A stretch of DNA of 64,000 nt from Campylobacter concisus (GCF_002913225.1 NZ_PPAW01000057.1:62001-126000), one strand, 5' to 3'. Numbered from the stretch's first letter, positions 17,711 to 27,852 are shown. The notes: generated from the letters alone by a model not told the origin. A program made the numbers and translations.

Positions 17711-17856
17711 TTCCTTTTAAAAAGGAAAATATCGCTTTAATTTTTAAAAAATAAACAAAATTTATAAATAAAAAATAAAATTTTAGACTAGAAATTTATA
17801 AAATTTTTGAAAAATAAATTCTTCATTTGCAAGATACTTTCCTTATCAAAAGGAAA
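17711..17856. repeat. Pair of similar inverted repeats between the ATPase gene and rpsJ
   Basis: TTCCTTTTAAAAAGGAA at 17711-17727 and TTTCCTTATCAAAAGGAAA at 17838-17856 share the TTCCTT...AAGGAA arms. They are spaced by about 128 bp. The first lies 36 bases from the ATPase start, where an autoregulator could bind. Confidence 0.45.
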
Positions 17857-17892
17857 TAATTAATCAAAATTCAACAAAAAATAGCGTTTTTC

Positions 17893-17922
17893 TTGACAAC
17901 TATAATAGCTTTTTTGTAAAAT
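17893..17922 (+). promoter_or_regulatory. Promoter of the S10 ribosomal protein operon
   Basis: TTGACA at 17893-17898 and TAAAAT at 17917-17922 are 18 bases apart, close to a full sigma-70 promoter. A TATAAT at 17901-17906 is an alternative -10. Confidence 0.6.
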
Positions 17923-17928
17923 CGCAGT

Positions 17929-18015
17929 CTCTTTACGAAAGACCTATGTCTTGCTCGTATGATCGCTTGATCCTATGCGGGTTATTTTGATGTAAAGAGG
18001 TCGCGAGTTTGCGAC
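17929..18015 (+). promoter_or_regulatory. Structured leader RNA of rpsJ
   Basis: CTCTTTAC (17929-17936) pairs with GTAAAGAG (17992-17999). Inside lie AAGAC/GTCTT (17939-17952) and a bulged stem CGTATGATC/GATCCTATGCG. A third hairpin, GTCGC/GCGAC (18000-18015), stands just before the AAAGGA of rpsJ. The shape suggests autoregulation by a ribosomal protein; L4 does this in E. coli with an unrelated leader. The control mechanism is inferred. Confidence 0.5.
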
Positions 18016-18038
18016 AAGTTCTTTTTAAAGGAAAACAC

Positions 18039-18347
18039 ATGGAAAGAATCAGGTTAAAGCTAAAAGCTTACGACCATAGAGTTCTAGACCGCACTGTTGC
18101 AGCAATCGTAGAAGCTGTCAAACGAACAGGTGCCGACGTTCGTGGCCCGGTACCAATGCCTACAAAGATCAAACGCTATACAGTCTTAAAATCTCCACAC
18201 ATCAACAAAGACTCACGTGAGCAGTTTGAGATGAGAATACACGCTCGTATGCTTGACATCGTAGCTGCTACTCCAGAAACTGTAGATAGCCTAACAAAAC
18301 TCGACCTAGCTCCAGAAGTTAATGTCGAAGTTCGTGCGATGAAATAA
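18039..18347 (+). CDS. rpsJ: 30S ribosomal protein S10
   Basis: The 102-residue product has the hallmark [28 protein letters not shown] region and normal length. The start is [14 protein letters not shown], with AAAGGA 8 bases before the ATG; an in-frame upstream extension runs into the leader hairpin. It is the first gene of the S10-spc-alpha region. Confidence 0.98.
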   Translation: MERIRLKLKAYDHRVLDRTVAAIVEAVKRTGADVRGPVPMPTKIKRYTVLKSPHINKDSREQFEMRIHARMLDIVAATPETVDSLTKLDLAPEVNVEVRAMK

Positions 18348-18367
18348 GCGGACAAAAGGATAAGAGT

Positions 18368-18946
18368 ATGGAATATATTGTAGAAAAAATAGGCATGAGT
18401 AGAACGATTGCCACGAAGAGTACGCCAGTTACACTACTTAAGCTAGTTGAGGCTAAAGTATGTGAGATCGACGAAAACAAACGTGCTATCGTAGCGTATG
18501 CCCACACTAAAGCAAACAACAAAGCTATCGCTGGTCAGCAAAAGAAATACAATCTGACTGCAGAATTTAACAAATTTGCTACGCTTGAAGTAGCTAATAG
18601 CGAAGTTGGAAACCTAGACTTTACACCATTAAATGAGGCTAAAATTTTAAAAGTTAGCTTTAACTCAAAAGGTAGAGGCTACCAAGGTGTGGTAAAAAGA
18701 CATGGTTTCGGTGGTGGTCCAAAAAGCCACGGCTCACGTTTCCACAGACGCCACGGATCAATTGGTAACTGCGAATGGCCAGGTCGTGTTCAACCAGGTA
18801 TGAAAATGGCAGGACACATGGGCAATGAGAAAGTTACTGTTAAAAACGAGCTAATAAGCTTTGACGCTCAAAATGGCATCGTAGTTGTAAAAGGTTGCGT
18901 TCCTGGTCACAATGGTGCAATGGGTAAAATAAGGATTGTAAAATGA
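18368..18946 (+). CDS. rplC: 50S ribosomal protein L3
   Basis: The 192-residue product carries the L3 signature [20 protein letters not shown] and the central loop [20 protein letters not shown] that reaches the peptidyl transferase centre. It overlaps rplD by 4 bases (ATGA). Confidence 0.98.
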   Translation: MEYIVEKIGMSRTIATKSTPVTLLKLVEAKVCEIDENKRAIVAYAHTKANNKAIAGQQKKYNLTAEFNKFATLEVANSEVGNLDFTPLNEAKILKVSFNSKGRGYQGVVKRHGFGGGPKSHGSRFHRRHGSIGNCEWPGRVQPGMKMAGHMGNEKVTVKNELISFDAQNGIVVVKGCVPGHNGAMGKIRIVK

Positions 18947-19557
18947 GTAAAATTCACGTATTAAACGATAAATTTGAAAATTCAGGCGAGTTAGAGCTTC
19001 CTGCAAGCTACGCTGAAGTAAATCCGCACAACCTATATCTTTATGTAAAATCTTACCTTGCTGGTATAAGAGCAAATTCGGCTCATACTAAAAGCCGTGC
19101 TTTTGTAAGCGGTGGTGGTAAAAAACCATGGAGACAAAAAGGACGTGGTGGTGCAAGAGCAGGTTCAACTAGAACTAACGTTTGGGTAGGCGGTGCAGTT
19201 GCATTTGGTCCAACAAACGAGAAAAACTATTTTCAAAAAGTCAATAAAAAACAAAAAAGACTAGCTCTTGAGTACGCTTTGGCAGCAAAAGCACAAGATG
19301 GTAAAATTTTCGCAGTAGATAGCATCTCAATCGAGTCTGGAAAGACAAAAGATGCAGCTAATATCATCAAAAATTTAAAAGTAAAAGACGCGCTTATCGT
19401 TAAAGATTTACTAGACGATAAAACACTACTTGCTTTTAGAAATTTAGCAAACTGCTATGTAGTAGATGCAAATGAGGTAAATGCTTATCTTGTCTCTACA
19501 TTTAGTTCGGTTATTATTGAAAAAGCTGCACTAAAAACTATAACAAAAGAGGGCTAA
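18943..19557 (+). CDS. rplD: 50S ribosomal protein L4
   Basis: The 204-residue product has the conserved extended loop [17 protein letters not shown] (near residue 62), which lines the exit tunnel. L4 is the usual autoregulator of S10 operons, which makes the structured rpsJ leader noteworthy. It starts inside the end of rplC. Confidence 0.98.
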
Positions 19558-19558
19558 A

Positions 19559-19840
19559 ATGGCGGATATAACTGATATCAAAACAATTATTTATACAGAA
19601 AAAACTCTAGGCCTTCAAGAACAAGGCGTTGTTGTTATCCAAACTTCACCAAGAGTTACAAAAAACAGCTTAAAAGCGGTTTTGCAAGAGTATTTTGGAG
19701 TAACACCTGTTCGCGTAAATTCACTTAGAATTAGCGGCAAGGTTAAGCGTTTTAGAGGAAGAGCAGGCCAACGTGACGAGATAAAGAAATTCTACGTTAA
19801 GTTACCTGAAGGCGTAAGCCTAGAAAATACGGAGGCGTAA
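19559..19840 (+). CDS. rplW: 50S ribosomal protein L23
   Basis: This 93-residue L23 sits at the tunnel exit and docks trigger factor and SRP. Seen are the [16 protein letters not shown] start, the [18 protein letters not shown] core and the [19 protein letters not shown] end. It starts 1 base after rplD. Confidence 0.97.
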
Positions 19841-19841
19841 G

Positions 19842-20675
19842 ATGGCTATAAAATCATATAAACCATATACACCTAGTCGTAGATATATGACTGGACTAAG
19901 CTCTGAAGATATAACAGCTAAACCAAGCGTTAGAAGCTTGCTTGTTAAACTACCTGCATCTGGCGGTAGAAATAACAATGGTCGTATAACTTCAAGACAC
20001 AAAGAAGCAGGTGCAAAAAAACTTTATCGTATCATAGACTTCAAACGTCGCAAATTTGGTATAGAAGGTAAAGTTGAAGCGATCGAGTACGATCCAAACA
20101 GAAACTGCCGTATCGCCCTTATAGCTTACAAAGATGGCGAAAAGCGCTACATCATTAGACCAAACGGCCTAAATGTTGGCGACGTTATCGCATCTATTGA
20201 TGAGGGCTCACTAGACATTAAACCAGGCAACGCTATGAAATTAAGATTTATCCCAGTTGGTACTATCGTTCATAACGTTGAGCTAAAACCTGGTAAAGGC
20301 GCTCAGATAGCTCGTTCAGCTGGTGGTTATGCTCAGCTAATGGGCAAAGAAGAGAAGTACGTTATCTTAAGAATGCCAAGTGGCGAGATGAGACAAGTAC
20401 TAGCTGAGTGTATGGCAAGTATCGGTGTAGTAGGCAACGAAGACTGGGCCAACATCACTATCGGTAAAGCTGGACGTAATCGCTACCGCGGTATCCGCCC
20501 ACAAACACGTGGTTCTGCTATGAACCCAGTTGATCACCCACACGGTGGTGGTGAAGGTAAGAAAAATTCAGGCCGTCACCCAGTTACTCCATGGGGTAAA
20601 CCAACTAAAGGTGCTAAGACTCGCCGTAAAAAAGCTAGCGATAAGCTTATAATTTCAAGAAGGAAAGGAAAATAG
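19842..20675 (+). CDS. rplB: 50S ribosomal protein L2
   Basis: The 277-residue product has [19 protein letters not shown] near residue 52 and the peptidyl transferase-proximal [17 protein letters not shown] near residue 223, with the conserved histidine. Full length; starts 1 base after rplW. Confidence 0.98.
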   Translation: MAIKSYKPYTPSRRYMTGLSSEDITAKPSVRSLLVKLPASGGRNNNGRITSRHKEAGAKKLYRIIDFKRRKFGIEGKVEAIEYDPNRNCRIALIAYKDGEKRYIIRPNGLNVGDVIASIDEGSLDIKPGNAMKLRFIPVGTIVHNVELKPGKGAQIARSAGGYAQLMGKEEKYVILRMPSGEMRQVLAECMASIGVVGNEDWANITIGKAGRNRYRGIRPQTRGSAMNPVDHPHGGGEGKKNSGRHPVTPWGKPTKGAKTRRKKASDKLIISRRKGK

Positions 20676-20677
20676 AG

Positions 20678-20959
20678 ATGGCAAGATCACTCAAAAAAGG
20701 TCCTTTCGTAGATGATCATGTAATGAAAAAAGTTATTGCCGCAAAAAATGCAAACGATAACAAACCAATCAAGACTTGGTCAAGACGTAGCACGATTGTA
20801 CCTGAAATGATTGGACTAACATTTAACGTTCATAATGGCAAGAGCTTTATTCCTGTATATGTTACAGAAAATCATATAGGCTATAAACTTGGCGAATTTG
20901 CTCCAACACGCACATTTAAGGGTCACAAAGGCTCAGTGCAAAAGAAAATCGGCAAGTAA
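20678..20959 (+). CDS. rpsS: 30S ribosomal protein S19
   Basis: The 93-residue product begins [15 protein letters not shown] and contains [20 protein letters not shown] and [13 protein letters not shown]-like [16 protein letters not shown]. It binds the 30S head with S13. Co-transcribed with its neighbours. Confidence 0.98.
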   Translation: MARSLKKGPFVDDHVMKKVIAAKNANDNKPIKTWSRRSTIVPEMIGLTFNVHNGKSFIPVYVTENHIGYKLGEFAPTRTFKGHKGSVQKKIGK

Positions 20960-20970
20960 GGGGAGATGAT

Positions 20971-21303
20971 ATGAGTAGAGCAATTATAAAATTCGTAAGA
21001 CTTTCTCCTACAAAAGCAAGACTTATAGCAAGAGAAGTTCAAGGCATGAATGCCGAGCTAGCACTTGCAAGCTTGCAATTTATGCCAAATCGTGGTGCTA
21101 AATTTATAGCAAACGCTATTAGTTCAGCAGTAGCAAATGGCGGATTTGAACCAGAAGAGGTTGTAGTAACTAGTTGCCGCGTTGATGCTGGTCCTGTATT
21201 AAAGAGATTTAGACCAAGAGCAAGAGGAACAGCGAGCAAAATTCGCAAACCTACTTCTCATGTAATGGTAGAAGTATCTAAACCTGAAAAGAAGGAAGCA
21301 TAA
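20971..21303 (+). CDS. rplV: 50S ribosomal protein L22
   Basis: This 110-residue L22 has [15 protein letters not shown] at its start. The tunnel-reaching hairpin carries the family motif [26 protein letters not shown] precedes the ATG. Confidence 0.98.
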   Translation: MSRAIIKFVRLSPTKARLIAREVQGMNAELALASLQFMPNRGAKFIANAISSAVANGGFEPEEVVVTSCRVDAGPVLKRFRPRARGTASKIRKPTSHVMVEVSKPEKKEA

Positions 21304-21304
21304 T

Positions 21305-22003
21305 ATGGGACAAAAAGTAAATCCAATAGGTCTTAGACTAGGAATTAATCGCAACTGGGAATCTAGATGGTTTCCAACCAAACAAAGTCTTCCTGAAAAT
21401 ATCGGTGAAGATTACAAAATTCGTGCATTTTTAAAGAAAAAACTTTACTATGCAGGAATTAGCCAAATTCTAATCGAAAGAACGGCTAAAAAACTTCGTG
21501 TAACCGTAGTTGCAGCTCGTCCTGGTATCATCATCGGCAAAAAAGGTCAAGATGTTGAAAACCTAAAGAACGAAGTTAGCAAACTTATCGGTAAAGAAGT
21601 AAATGTAAATATCAAAGAAGAAAGAAAAGCTCAAGCTTCAGCTCAACTTGCTGCTGAAAACGTAGCTATGCAACTTGAAAAGCGTGTCGCATTTAGACGT
21701 GCTATGAAAAAAGTTATCCAAGGTGCTCAAAAATCAGGCGCTAAAGGTATCAAAATTTCAGTTGCTGGTCGTTTAGGTGGCGCTGAGATGGCAAGAACCG
21801 AGTGGTATCTAGAAGGTCGCGTTCCGCTTCATACTCTTAGAGCAAAGATAGATTACGGTGTAGCTGAGGCTCATACGACTTATGGAAACATAGGTATTAA
21901 AGTATGGATTTTTAAAGGTGAGGTTCTTCAAAAAGGTGTTCAACCTGAGAAAACTGAAGAAGAGGCACCTAAGAAAACACGTAGAGCAAGAAGAGGTAAA
22001 TAA
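21305..22003 (+). CDS. rpsC: 30S ribosomal protein S3
   Basis: The 232-residue product starts [16 protein letters not shown]. It has the KH-domain GXXG loop in [14 protein letters not shown] near residue 77 and [20 protein letters not shown] near residue 155. The C-terminus is a charged tail ([12 protein letters not shown]). Confidence 0.98.
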   Translation: MGQKVNPIGLRLGINRNWESRWFPTKQSLPENIGEDYKIRAFLKKKLYYAGISQILIERTAKKLRVTVVAARPGIIIGKKGQDVENLKNEVSKLIGKEVNVNIKEERKAQASAQLAAENVAMQLEKRVAFRRAMKKVIQGAQKSGAKGIKISVAGRLGGAEMARTEWYLEGRVPLHTLRAKIDYGVAEAHTTYGNIGIKVWIFKGEVLQKGVQPEKTEEEAPKKTRRARRGK

Positions 22004-22005
22004 TT

Positions 22006-22431
22006 ATGTTGATGCCTAAAAGAACGAAATTTCGTAAGCAAATGAAAGGTCGCAACCGTGGTTATGCGACTCGCGGAGCATCTTTAGCAACTGGCGAATT
22101 TGCACTTAAAGCTGTTGAGGCTGGTAGAGTAAATTCACGCCAAATAGAAGCTGCTCGTCAAGCTCTAACTCGTCACGTAAAGAGACAGGCTAAAATTTGG
22201 ATTAGGGTTTTCCCTGACAAGCCACTTACTAAAAAACCTCTACAAACTCGTATGGGTAAAGGTAAGGCTGGAGTTGAAGAGTGGGTTATGAACATCAAAC
22301 CTGGTCGTATAATATTTGAAATGGCTGGTGTTGACGAAGAGTTGGCTCGTGAAGCTTTAACTTTGGCTCTACACAAACTTCCATTCAAATCAAAATTTGT
22401 AACGCGAGAGAGTGAAAATGAAATATACTGA
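22006..22431 (+). CDS. rplP: 50S ribosomal protein L16
   Basis: The 141-residue product begins [19 protein letters not shown], like [11 protein letters not shown] in other bacteria, which favours this ATG over the one two codons later. The RIFPDKP-type [20 protein letters not shown] is visible. It binds near the A site. It overlaps rpmC. Confidence 0.98.
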
Positions 22432-22612
22432 GTTAAAAGATAAGAGCGTTGCAGAATTAAACGCGTTGCTAAAAGAGAAAAAGGTGCTTTTATTTACATT
22501 GAGACAAAAGCTAAAAACTATGCAGTTAAGCAACCCTAATGAGATTAGTGCTGTTCGCAAAGAGATAGCTCAGATCAACACTGCAATTAGTGCAACAAGA
22601 CAAGGGGCGTAA
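22418..22612 (+). CDS. rpmC: 50S ribosomal protein L29
   Basis: This 64-residue two-helix protein begins [18 protein letters not shown] and has [16 protein letters not shown]. The ATG at 22418 is preferred over a GTG two codons earlier because of the GAGAG spacing. The gene lies partly within the end of rplP. Confidence 0.95.
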
Positions 22613-22613
22613 A

Positions 22614-22865
22614 ATGGCATTAAAAAGAGAAATTCAAGGTGTTGTTTTACAAAAAGCTGGAGATAAGACAGCTACTATTTTGGTAGAAAGACGCGTTATG
22701 CACCCAAGATACCATAAATTTGTAAAACGCTTTAAAAAGTATTTAGTTCATGATGAGAAAAATGAGACAAGAGCAGGCGATACAGTTGTTGCAGTTGAGT
22801 GCAGACCACTTTCAGCTCGCAAGAATTTTCGCTTAAAAGCTGTATTGGCAAAGGGAGTTGAGTAA
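22614..22865 (+). CDS. rpsQ: 30S ribosomal protein S17
   Basis: This 83-residue OB-fold protein begins [19 protein letters not shown]. It contains [20 protein letters not shown], typical of S17. AGGGG lies before this ATG; the longer in-frame extension into rpmC is not used. It overlaps rplN by one base. Confidence 0.97.
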   Translation: MALKREIQGVVLQKAGDKTATILVERRVMHPRYHKFVKRFKKYLVHDEKNETRAGDTVVAVECRPLSARKNFRLKAVLAKGVE

Positions 22866-23233
22866 TGATTCAAAGTTTTACAAGACTTGCAGTTGCTGAT
22901 AACAGCGGTGCAAAAGAGTTAATGTGTATAAAAGTTCTTGGCGGCAGCAAAAGAAGATACGCTACACTTGGCGATATCATAGTTTGCTCTGTTAAAAAAG
23001 CTCTTCCAAATGGTAAGATCAAAAAAGGACAGGTTGTAAAAGCTGTTGTTGTAAGAACTAAAAGAGAGGTTCAAAGAGATAATGGTTCGCTAATCCGCTT
23101 TGACGAGAACGCAGCTGTTATACTTGATAGCAAAAAAGAGCCAGTCGGCACTCGTATTTTTGGACCAGTTGGACGTGAAGTTAGATATGCTAACTTTATG
23201 AAGATTGTTTCGCTAGCTCCGGAGGTTTTATAA
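22865..23233 (+). CDS. rplN: 50S ribosomal protein L14
   Basis: The 122-residue product starts [18 protein letters not shown] and ends [23 protein letters not shown]; both are diagnostic. Start and stop each overlap the neighbours by one base (TAATG). Confidence 0.98.
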   Translation: MIQSFTRLAVADNSGAKELMCIKVLGGSKRRYATLGDIIVCSVKKALPNGKIKKGQVVKAVVVRTKREVQRDNGSLIRFDENAAVILDSKKEPVGTRIFGPVGREVRYANFMKIVSLAPEVL

Positions 23234-23469
23234 TGGCTAATGTAAAATTTAAAGTCAAAAAAGGCGATACTGTAAAGATCATCGCTGGTGACGATAAAGG
23301 CAAAACTGGTAAAATTTTAGCAGTTCTTGCAAAAAAAGGTCAGGTTATAGTTGAGGGATGCAAAGTAGCTAAAAAAGCTATCAAACCAAGCGAAAAAACT
23401 CCAAATGGTGGTCACGTAAATAAAGAGATGCCAATTGACATATCAAACGTCGCGAAAGTTGAAGGATAA
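23233..23469 (+). CDS. rplX: 50S ribosomal protein L24
   Basis: This short 78-residue L24 has the KOW motif [20 protein letters not shown] and the [19 protein letters not shown] segment. The C-terminal extension seen in longer L24 proteins is absent, as in related species. Confidence 0.97.
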
Positions 23470-23474
23470 GAGAT

Positions 23475-24020
23475 ATGAGTAGATTAAAAGATAAATTTAA
23501 CGAAACTATCAAGCCAGCTCTCGTAAAAGAATTTGACATCAAAAATCCAATGCTTATCCCTGCGCTCGAGAAGATCGTGATCAGTGTAGGTGCTGGAGAC
23601 TCTGCGAAAGATCAGAAAGTGCTTCAAAATATGGCTGATACCATTTCACTTATCGCTGGACAAAAAGCAGTTATCACTGATGCTAAAAAATCAGTTGCTG
23701 GCTTTAAAGTTCGCGAAGGTTTCCCTGTTGGTATCAAAGTAACTTTAAGAAAAGAGCAAATGTATGCTTTCTTAGATAAGCTAATAAGCGTTGCTCTTCC
23801 AAGAGTTAAAGACTTCCGTGGTCTTCCAAAAAATGGCTTTGATGGACGTGGAAACTATAACTTCGGTCTTAGCGAGCAGCTAATGTTTCCAGAGGTTGAG
23901 TATGATAAAATTTTACGAACTCATGGTATGAATATTACGATTGCTACTACGGCTAAAAATGATAAAGAGGCATTCAAATTGCTAGAGCTATTTGGTGTGC
24001 CGTTTGCAAAAGGAAAGTAA
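23475..24020 (+). CDS. rplE: 50S ribosomal protein L5
   Basis: The 181-residue 5S rRNA-binding protein has [42 protein letters not shown] and the [20 protein letters not shown] motif. Full length. S14 follows after 1 base. Confidence 0.98.
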
Positions 24021-24021
24021 A

Positions 24022-24207
24022 ATGGCAAAGAAATCAATGATAGCAAAAGCTGCACGCAAGCCAAAATTTGCAGTTCGCGGCTATACTAGATGCCAAATTT
24101 GCGGTCGTCCGCACTCTGTTTATAAAGATTTTGGAATTTGCCGTGTTTGCCTAAGAAAAATGGCTAACGAAGGCCTAATACCTGGTCTTAAAAAAGCAAG
24201 TTGGTAA
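24022..24207 (+). CDS. rpsZ: 30S ribosomal protein S14, zinc-binding type
   Basis: This 61-residue S14 has the zinc cysteines C24, C27, C40 and C43 (CQIC and CRVC). The start is [16 protein letters not shown], with AAAGGA upstream; a longer in-frame reading into rplE is discarded. It is the short zinc form, not the roughly 100-residue form of enterobacteria. Confidence 0.97.
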   Translation: MAKKSMIAKAARKPKFAVRGYTRCQICGRPHSVYKDFGICRVCLRKMANEGLIPGLKKASW

Positions 24208-24216
24208 GGAAGAGAA

Positions 24217-24612
24217 ATGTTGAACGATTTAATATCAGATGGATTAACACGCATTAGAAATGCAAGTATGAGAAGACTTGAGACTGCGAAATTGCTTCAT
24301 TCTAAGGTTGTTGAGGCTACTCTTTCTATCCTTGCAGCAAAAGGCTATGTAGAGAGCTACAACGTTATCGAAGAAGGTAACAAGAAATTTATAAACGTAG
24401 TTTTAAAGTATGACGAATACGGCAGAAGCGTTATAAACGAGCTTAAAAGGGTTTCAAAACCTGGTCGCCGTGTTTATCAAGGCAAAGACGACATTAAGCG
24501 TTTTAAAAATGGTTACGGAACAGTTATCGTTAGCACAAGCAAAGGCGTTATGAGCGGTATTGAGGCAAGTAAAGCTGGCGTTGGCGGCGAGGTTCTTTGC
24601 ACCGTTTGGTAA
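24217..24612 (+). CDS. rpsH: 30S ribosomal protein S8
   Basis: The 131-residue product has [13 protein letters not shown] at the start and the C-terminal signature [21 protein letters not shown]8 is the autoregulator of the E. coli spc operon. An unusually long structured spacer follows. Confidence 0.98.
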
Positions 24613-24809
24613 TAAACTGCGTTAAAAGCGCTATTTTGACCTTATAGCTTAAGGTTAAAATTTCTTTTTAGCTAGGTGAAATTTTATATTTCGCCAAAGC
24701 TAAATCTAGAAATTCAAATGAAGGTTTCGTCAAATTTGACGATCAAATTTACGGCATTGTGGTGTTTATTCGTAAATGTAGGAACACCCTAGACAAGTAA
24801 AGGAAAAAA
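24613..24809 (+). promoter_or_regulatory. Structured 197-base spacer between rpsH and rplF
   Basis: Four stem-loops can be drawn. They are ACCTT/AAGGT (24639-24655); TTTAGCT..GGTGAAAT/ATTTCGCC..AGCTAAA (24667-24704); the palindrome CGTCAAATTTGACG (24728-24741); and GGTGTT/AACACC (24761-24788). No reading frame is present. It may be a leader, an internal promoter region or a processing site for the second half of the cluster. Confidence 0.5.
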
Positions 24810-25346
24810 ATGTCACGTATTGGAAAACAGCCTATCGCTATCCCAAGTGGTGTAGACGTTAGCGTTGAAAATAATGTCCTAAAATTTAAAAAGGGCAATC
24901 ACTTAAAAGAGCTTGACACAAAAGGTCACGTTGATGTCAAGATAGAAAATGGTCATATAGTTTTTGCTCCAAAGGGCGAAGATCGCCAAAGCAGAGCTTA
25001 CTGGGGAACATATAGAGCACTTGCTAACAACATCGTAACTGGTATCACTCATGGCTTTACTCGCCAGCTTGAGATCAACGGTGTTGGTTACAAAGCAGCT
25101 GCAAAAGGTAAAATTTTAGAGCTTTCTCTTGGTTTTTCACACCTTATCAACTATGAGCTACCAGCAGGCGTTGAAGCTAGCGTTGATAAAAACGTTATTA
25201 CTATCAAAGGTGACGACAAACAAGTAGTAGGTCAAGTGGCTGCTCAAGTTAGAGGATTTAGACCACCTGAGCCATATAAAGGCAAAGGCGTTAAATATCT
25301 AGAAGAACGTATCATCCGCAAAGCGGGCAAGACATCTAAGAAGTAA
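24810..25346 (+). CDS. rplF: 50S ribosomal protein L6
   Basis: The 178-residue product starts [15 protein letters not shown] and carries the C-terminal signature [26 protein letters not shown] precedes the ATG. It heads the second part of the spc block after the structured spacer. Confidence 0.98.
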   Translation: MSRIGKQPIAIPSGVDVSVENNVLKFKKGNHLKELDTKGHVDVKIENGHIVFAPKGEDRQSRAYWGTYRALANNIVTGITHGFTRQLEINGVGYKAAAKGKILELSLGFSHLINYELPAGVEASVDKNVITIKGDDKQVVGQVAAQVRGFRPPEPYKGKGVKYLEERIIRKAGKTSKK

Positions 25347-25356
25347 GGAGCGGTAA

Positions 25357-25713
25357 ATGACAACAAAAGTACTAAAAAGAAAAATCGCTCTTAGAATTAA
25401 GAGAAAAAGAAGAATCAGAGGTAAAATTTCTGGTGTTGCAACTTGCCCAAGAGTTTCTATTTTCAAATCAAACAGAACCCTTTATGTTCAAGCGATTGAC
25501 GATGTTACAGCTACTACACTAGCTGCAGTTGATGGTAGAAAAATAGGCATAAAAGCAAATAAAGAAGGTGCGGTCACTTTAGCTAAAGAATTTGCTAAGG
25601 CTTTAAAAGCTAAGAAGATAGATGTTGCAATTTTTGATAGAAATGGTTATTTGTATCATGGCGTTATCGCAGCATTTGCTGAAGCTTTAAGAGAAAATGG
25701 CATCAAGCTATAA
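25357..25713 (+). CDS. rplR: 50S ribosomal protein L18
   Basis: The 118-residue 5S rRNA-binding protein has [18 protein letters not shown] and the end [23 protein letters not shown]. Spaced 10 bases from rplF. Confidence 0.98.
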   Translation: MTTKVLKRKIALRIKRKRRIRGKISGVATCPRVSIFKSNRTLYVQAIDDVTATTLAAVDGRKIGIKANKEGAVTLAKEFAKALKAKKIDVAIFDRNGYLYHGVIAAFAEALRENGIKL

Positions 25714-25728
25714 CCCAAAGGAAAATCG

Positions 25729-26172
25729 ATGGAAAAATATAATAGAGAAGAATTTGAAGAAGTAATCGTCGATATCGGTCGGGTTACAAAGGTTGTTAAA
25801 GGTGGTCGTAGATTTAGATTTACAGCTTTAGTTGTTGTTGGTAATAGAAATGGCCTAGTTGGCTTTGGATATGGCAAAGCTAAAGAGGTACCAGATGCGA
25901 TGAGAAAAGCGATTGATGACGCATTTAAAAATATTATCCACGTTAAGATCAAGGGCACAACTATCCCTCACGATGTAGAGGTAAAATACAACGCAAGTAG
26001 AATGCTACTTCGCCCAGCTAGCGAAGGTACTGGTGTTATTGCTGGTGGTAGTGCGCGTCCTATTATCGAGCTTGCAGGTATTAAGGATATCCTTACTAAA
26101 TCACTTGGCTCAAACAACTCAGCAAACGTCGTTCGTGCTACTATAAAAGCACTTAGTTTGCTAAAAAGCTAA
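25729..26172 (+). CDS. rpsE: 30S ribosomal protein S5
   Basis: The 147-residue product has [37 protein letters not shown] and the end [17 protein letters not shown]15 follows directly, so the L30 gene that stands here in many bacteria is absent. Confidence 0.98.
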   Translation: MEKYNREEFEEVIVDIGRVTKVVKGGRRFRFTALVVVGNRNGLVGFGYGKAKEVPDAMRKAIDDAFKNIIHVKIKGTTIPHDVEVKYNASRMLLRPASEGTGVIAGGSARPIIELAGIKDILTKSLGSNNSANVVRATIKALSLLKS

Positions 26173-26187
26173 GAGAAAGGAGTTAAG

Positions 26188-26589
26188 ATGGCATTAGAAA
26201 AATTAACACCTGCTGCAGGTTCAACTCATGCAACTAAAAGAATAGGTCGTGGTCAAGGCAGTGGCAATGGCAAAACTGCTGGCAAAGGTAATAAAGGTCA
26301 AAGAGCAAGAAAAGGCTACAATGAAAAAAGAGGTTTTGAGGGCGGACAACAACCACTTCAAAGACGTCTTCCAAAGGTAGGCTTTGCTTCTAAATTTGAA
26401 AAACCTTATGTTATCAATGTTGAAAAGATCGCAGCTATAAAAGAGCTTGCGGAAATTTCAATCGCAACAATAGCTAGCGTTCATAAAATTTCAAAGAGCG
26501 TTACTAAGATAAAACTAATCGGTGCAAGCGCAAAAGCTCTTGCTTCAAAGATCAAAGACGAGAACGTTAGCGTTAGCGGAACAAAATAA
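26188..26589 (+). CDS. rplO: 50S ribosomal protein L15
   Basis: The 133-residue product has the glycine-rich N-terminus [20 protein letters not shown] and [15 protein letters not shown]. The stop overlaps the secY start by one base. Confidence 0.98.
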   Translation: MALEKLTPAAGSTHATKRIGRGQGSGNGKTAGKGNKGQRARKGYNEKRGFEGGQQPLQRRLPKVGFASKFEKPYVINVEKIAAIKELAEISIATIASVHKISKSVTKIKLIGASAKALASKIKDENVSVSGTK

Positions 26590-27851
26590 TGGATAAAACA
26601 CTGACCAACAAGATTTTAATCACGTTGGCATTTTTGTTCGCATACAGGATACTGGCTTATGTGCCAGTTCCTGGTGTTAATGTCGACGTAATTAAAGAAT
26701 TTTTCAATTCAAACAATAGCAACGCCTTGGGTCTATTTAATATGTTTAGTGGTAAGGCTGCTGAGCGTTTAAGTATCATATCTCTAGGCATCATGCCTTA
26801 CATCACAGCTTCGATCATCATGGAGCTTCTAGCAGCGACATTTCCAAAGTTAGGTCAGATGAAAAAAGAGCGCGACGGTATGCAAAAATATATGCAAATC
26901 ATACGTTATGCGACTATCGTTATCACTCTTGTGCAATCAATCGGCGTCTCTATCGGACTTCAAAGCTTAAGCGGTCGTGGTGGCGAGCAAGCTATCATGA
27001 TAGATATGAATTTATTTATCGCGATCTCTGCTGTATCTATGCTAACTGGCACCATGCTACTTATGTGGATAGGTGAGCAGATCACGCAGCGTGGTATAGG
27101 CAATGGTATAAGTCTTATCATCTTTGCGGGCATCGTCTCTGGCATACCTAGTGCGATCGGTGGAACTGTAAATTTGGTAAATACTTCTGAGATGAATTTC
27201 CTAACAGTCATCGCTATTTTGGTAATTATTTTAGCGACCATTGGTGCTATTATCTTTGTCGAGATGGGCGAAAGACGTATCCCTATTTCTTACTCAAGAA
27301 AAGTGATAATGGAAAATCAAAACAAACGTATAATGAACTATATACCGATAAAAGTAAATTTAAGTGGCGTTATCCCACCGATATTTGCTAGTGCGATTTT
27401 GATGTTTCCAAGCACTATTTTGCAGGCTAGCACAAATCCAGTAATCCAAGCTATCAACGACTTTTTAAGTCCAAATGGCTATATGTTTAACGTTTTGACA
27501 TTTTTATTTATCATCTTCTTTGCGTTTTTCTATGCATCAATCGTGTTTAACACAAAAGATATAAGTGAAAATTTGAAAAAACAAGGCGGATTTATCCCAG
27601 GTGTTAGACCAGGCGAGAGTACAGCTAGCTATCTAAATGAAGTAGCTGGCAGGCTAACTTTAGGCGGTGCTTTATACTTGGGCATCATTTCAACATTACC
27701 TTGGGTACTTGTAAAGACTATGGGCGTACCATTTTATTTTGGCGGTACATCAGTTCTTATCGTGGTTTCAGTAGCACTTGATACGATGAGACGTATAGAA
27801 GCTCAGTCTTATACAAATAAATATCAAACTCTAAGTGCAGTAGGTCTATAA
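26589..27851 (+). CDS. secY: Preprotein translocase subunit SecY
   Basis: The 420-residue channel protein has ten membrane segments. Visible are the plug region after the first helix, LGIMPYITASIIMELLAA near residue 66, and GMQKYMQIIRYATI. Cytoplasmic loop 5 carries ERRIPISYSRKV, and FIPGVRPGE lies near residue 335. With SecG at 11.6 kb, two of the three SecYEG subunits are in this window. Confidence 0.98.
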   Translation: MDKTLTNKILITLAFLFAYRILAYVPVPGVNVDVIKEFFNSNNSNALGLFNMFSGKAAERLSIISLGIMPYITASIIMELLAATFPKLGQMKKERDGMQKYMQIIRYATIVITLVQSIGVSIGLQSLSGRGGEQAIMIDMNLFIAISAVSMLTGTMLLMWIGEQITQRGIGNGISLIIFAGIVSGIPSAIGGTVNLVNTSEMNFLTVIAILVIILATIGAIIFVEMGERRIPISYSRKVIMENQNKRIMNYIPIKVNLSGVIPPIFASAILMFPSTILQASTNPVIQAINDFLSPNGYMFNVLTFLFIIFFAFFYASIVFNTKDISENLKKQGGFIPGVRPGESTASYLNEVAGRLTLGGALYLGIISTLPWVLVKTMGVPFYFGGTSVLIVVSVALDTMRRIEAQSYTNKYQTLSAVGL

Positions 27852-27852
27852 A

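Larger units (their letters stand above)
17676..18038. other. Divergent spacer before the S10 operon
   Basis: This 360 bp region has no gene. It contains two related inverted repeats (17711-17727 and 17838-17856), the rpsJ promoter and a structured leader. Confidence 0.7.

Noticed and set aside
18009-18038. N-terminal extension of S10
   Set aside because: The extension would place the start in the leader hairpin; S10 proteins begin at the later ATG, which has a good AAAGGA.
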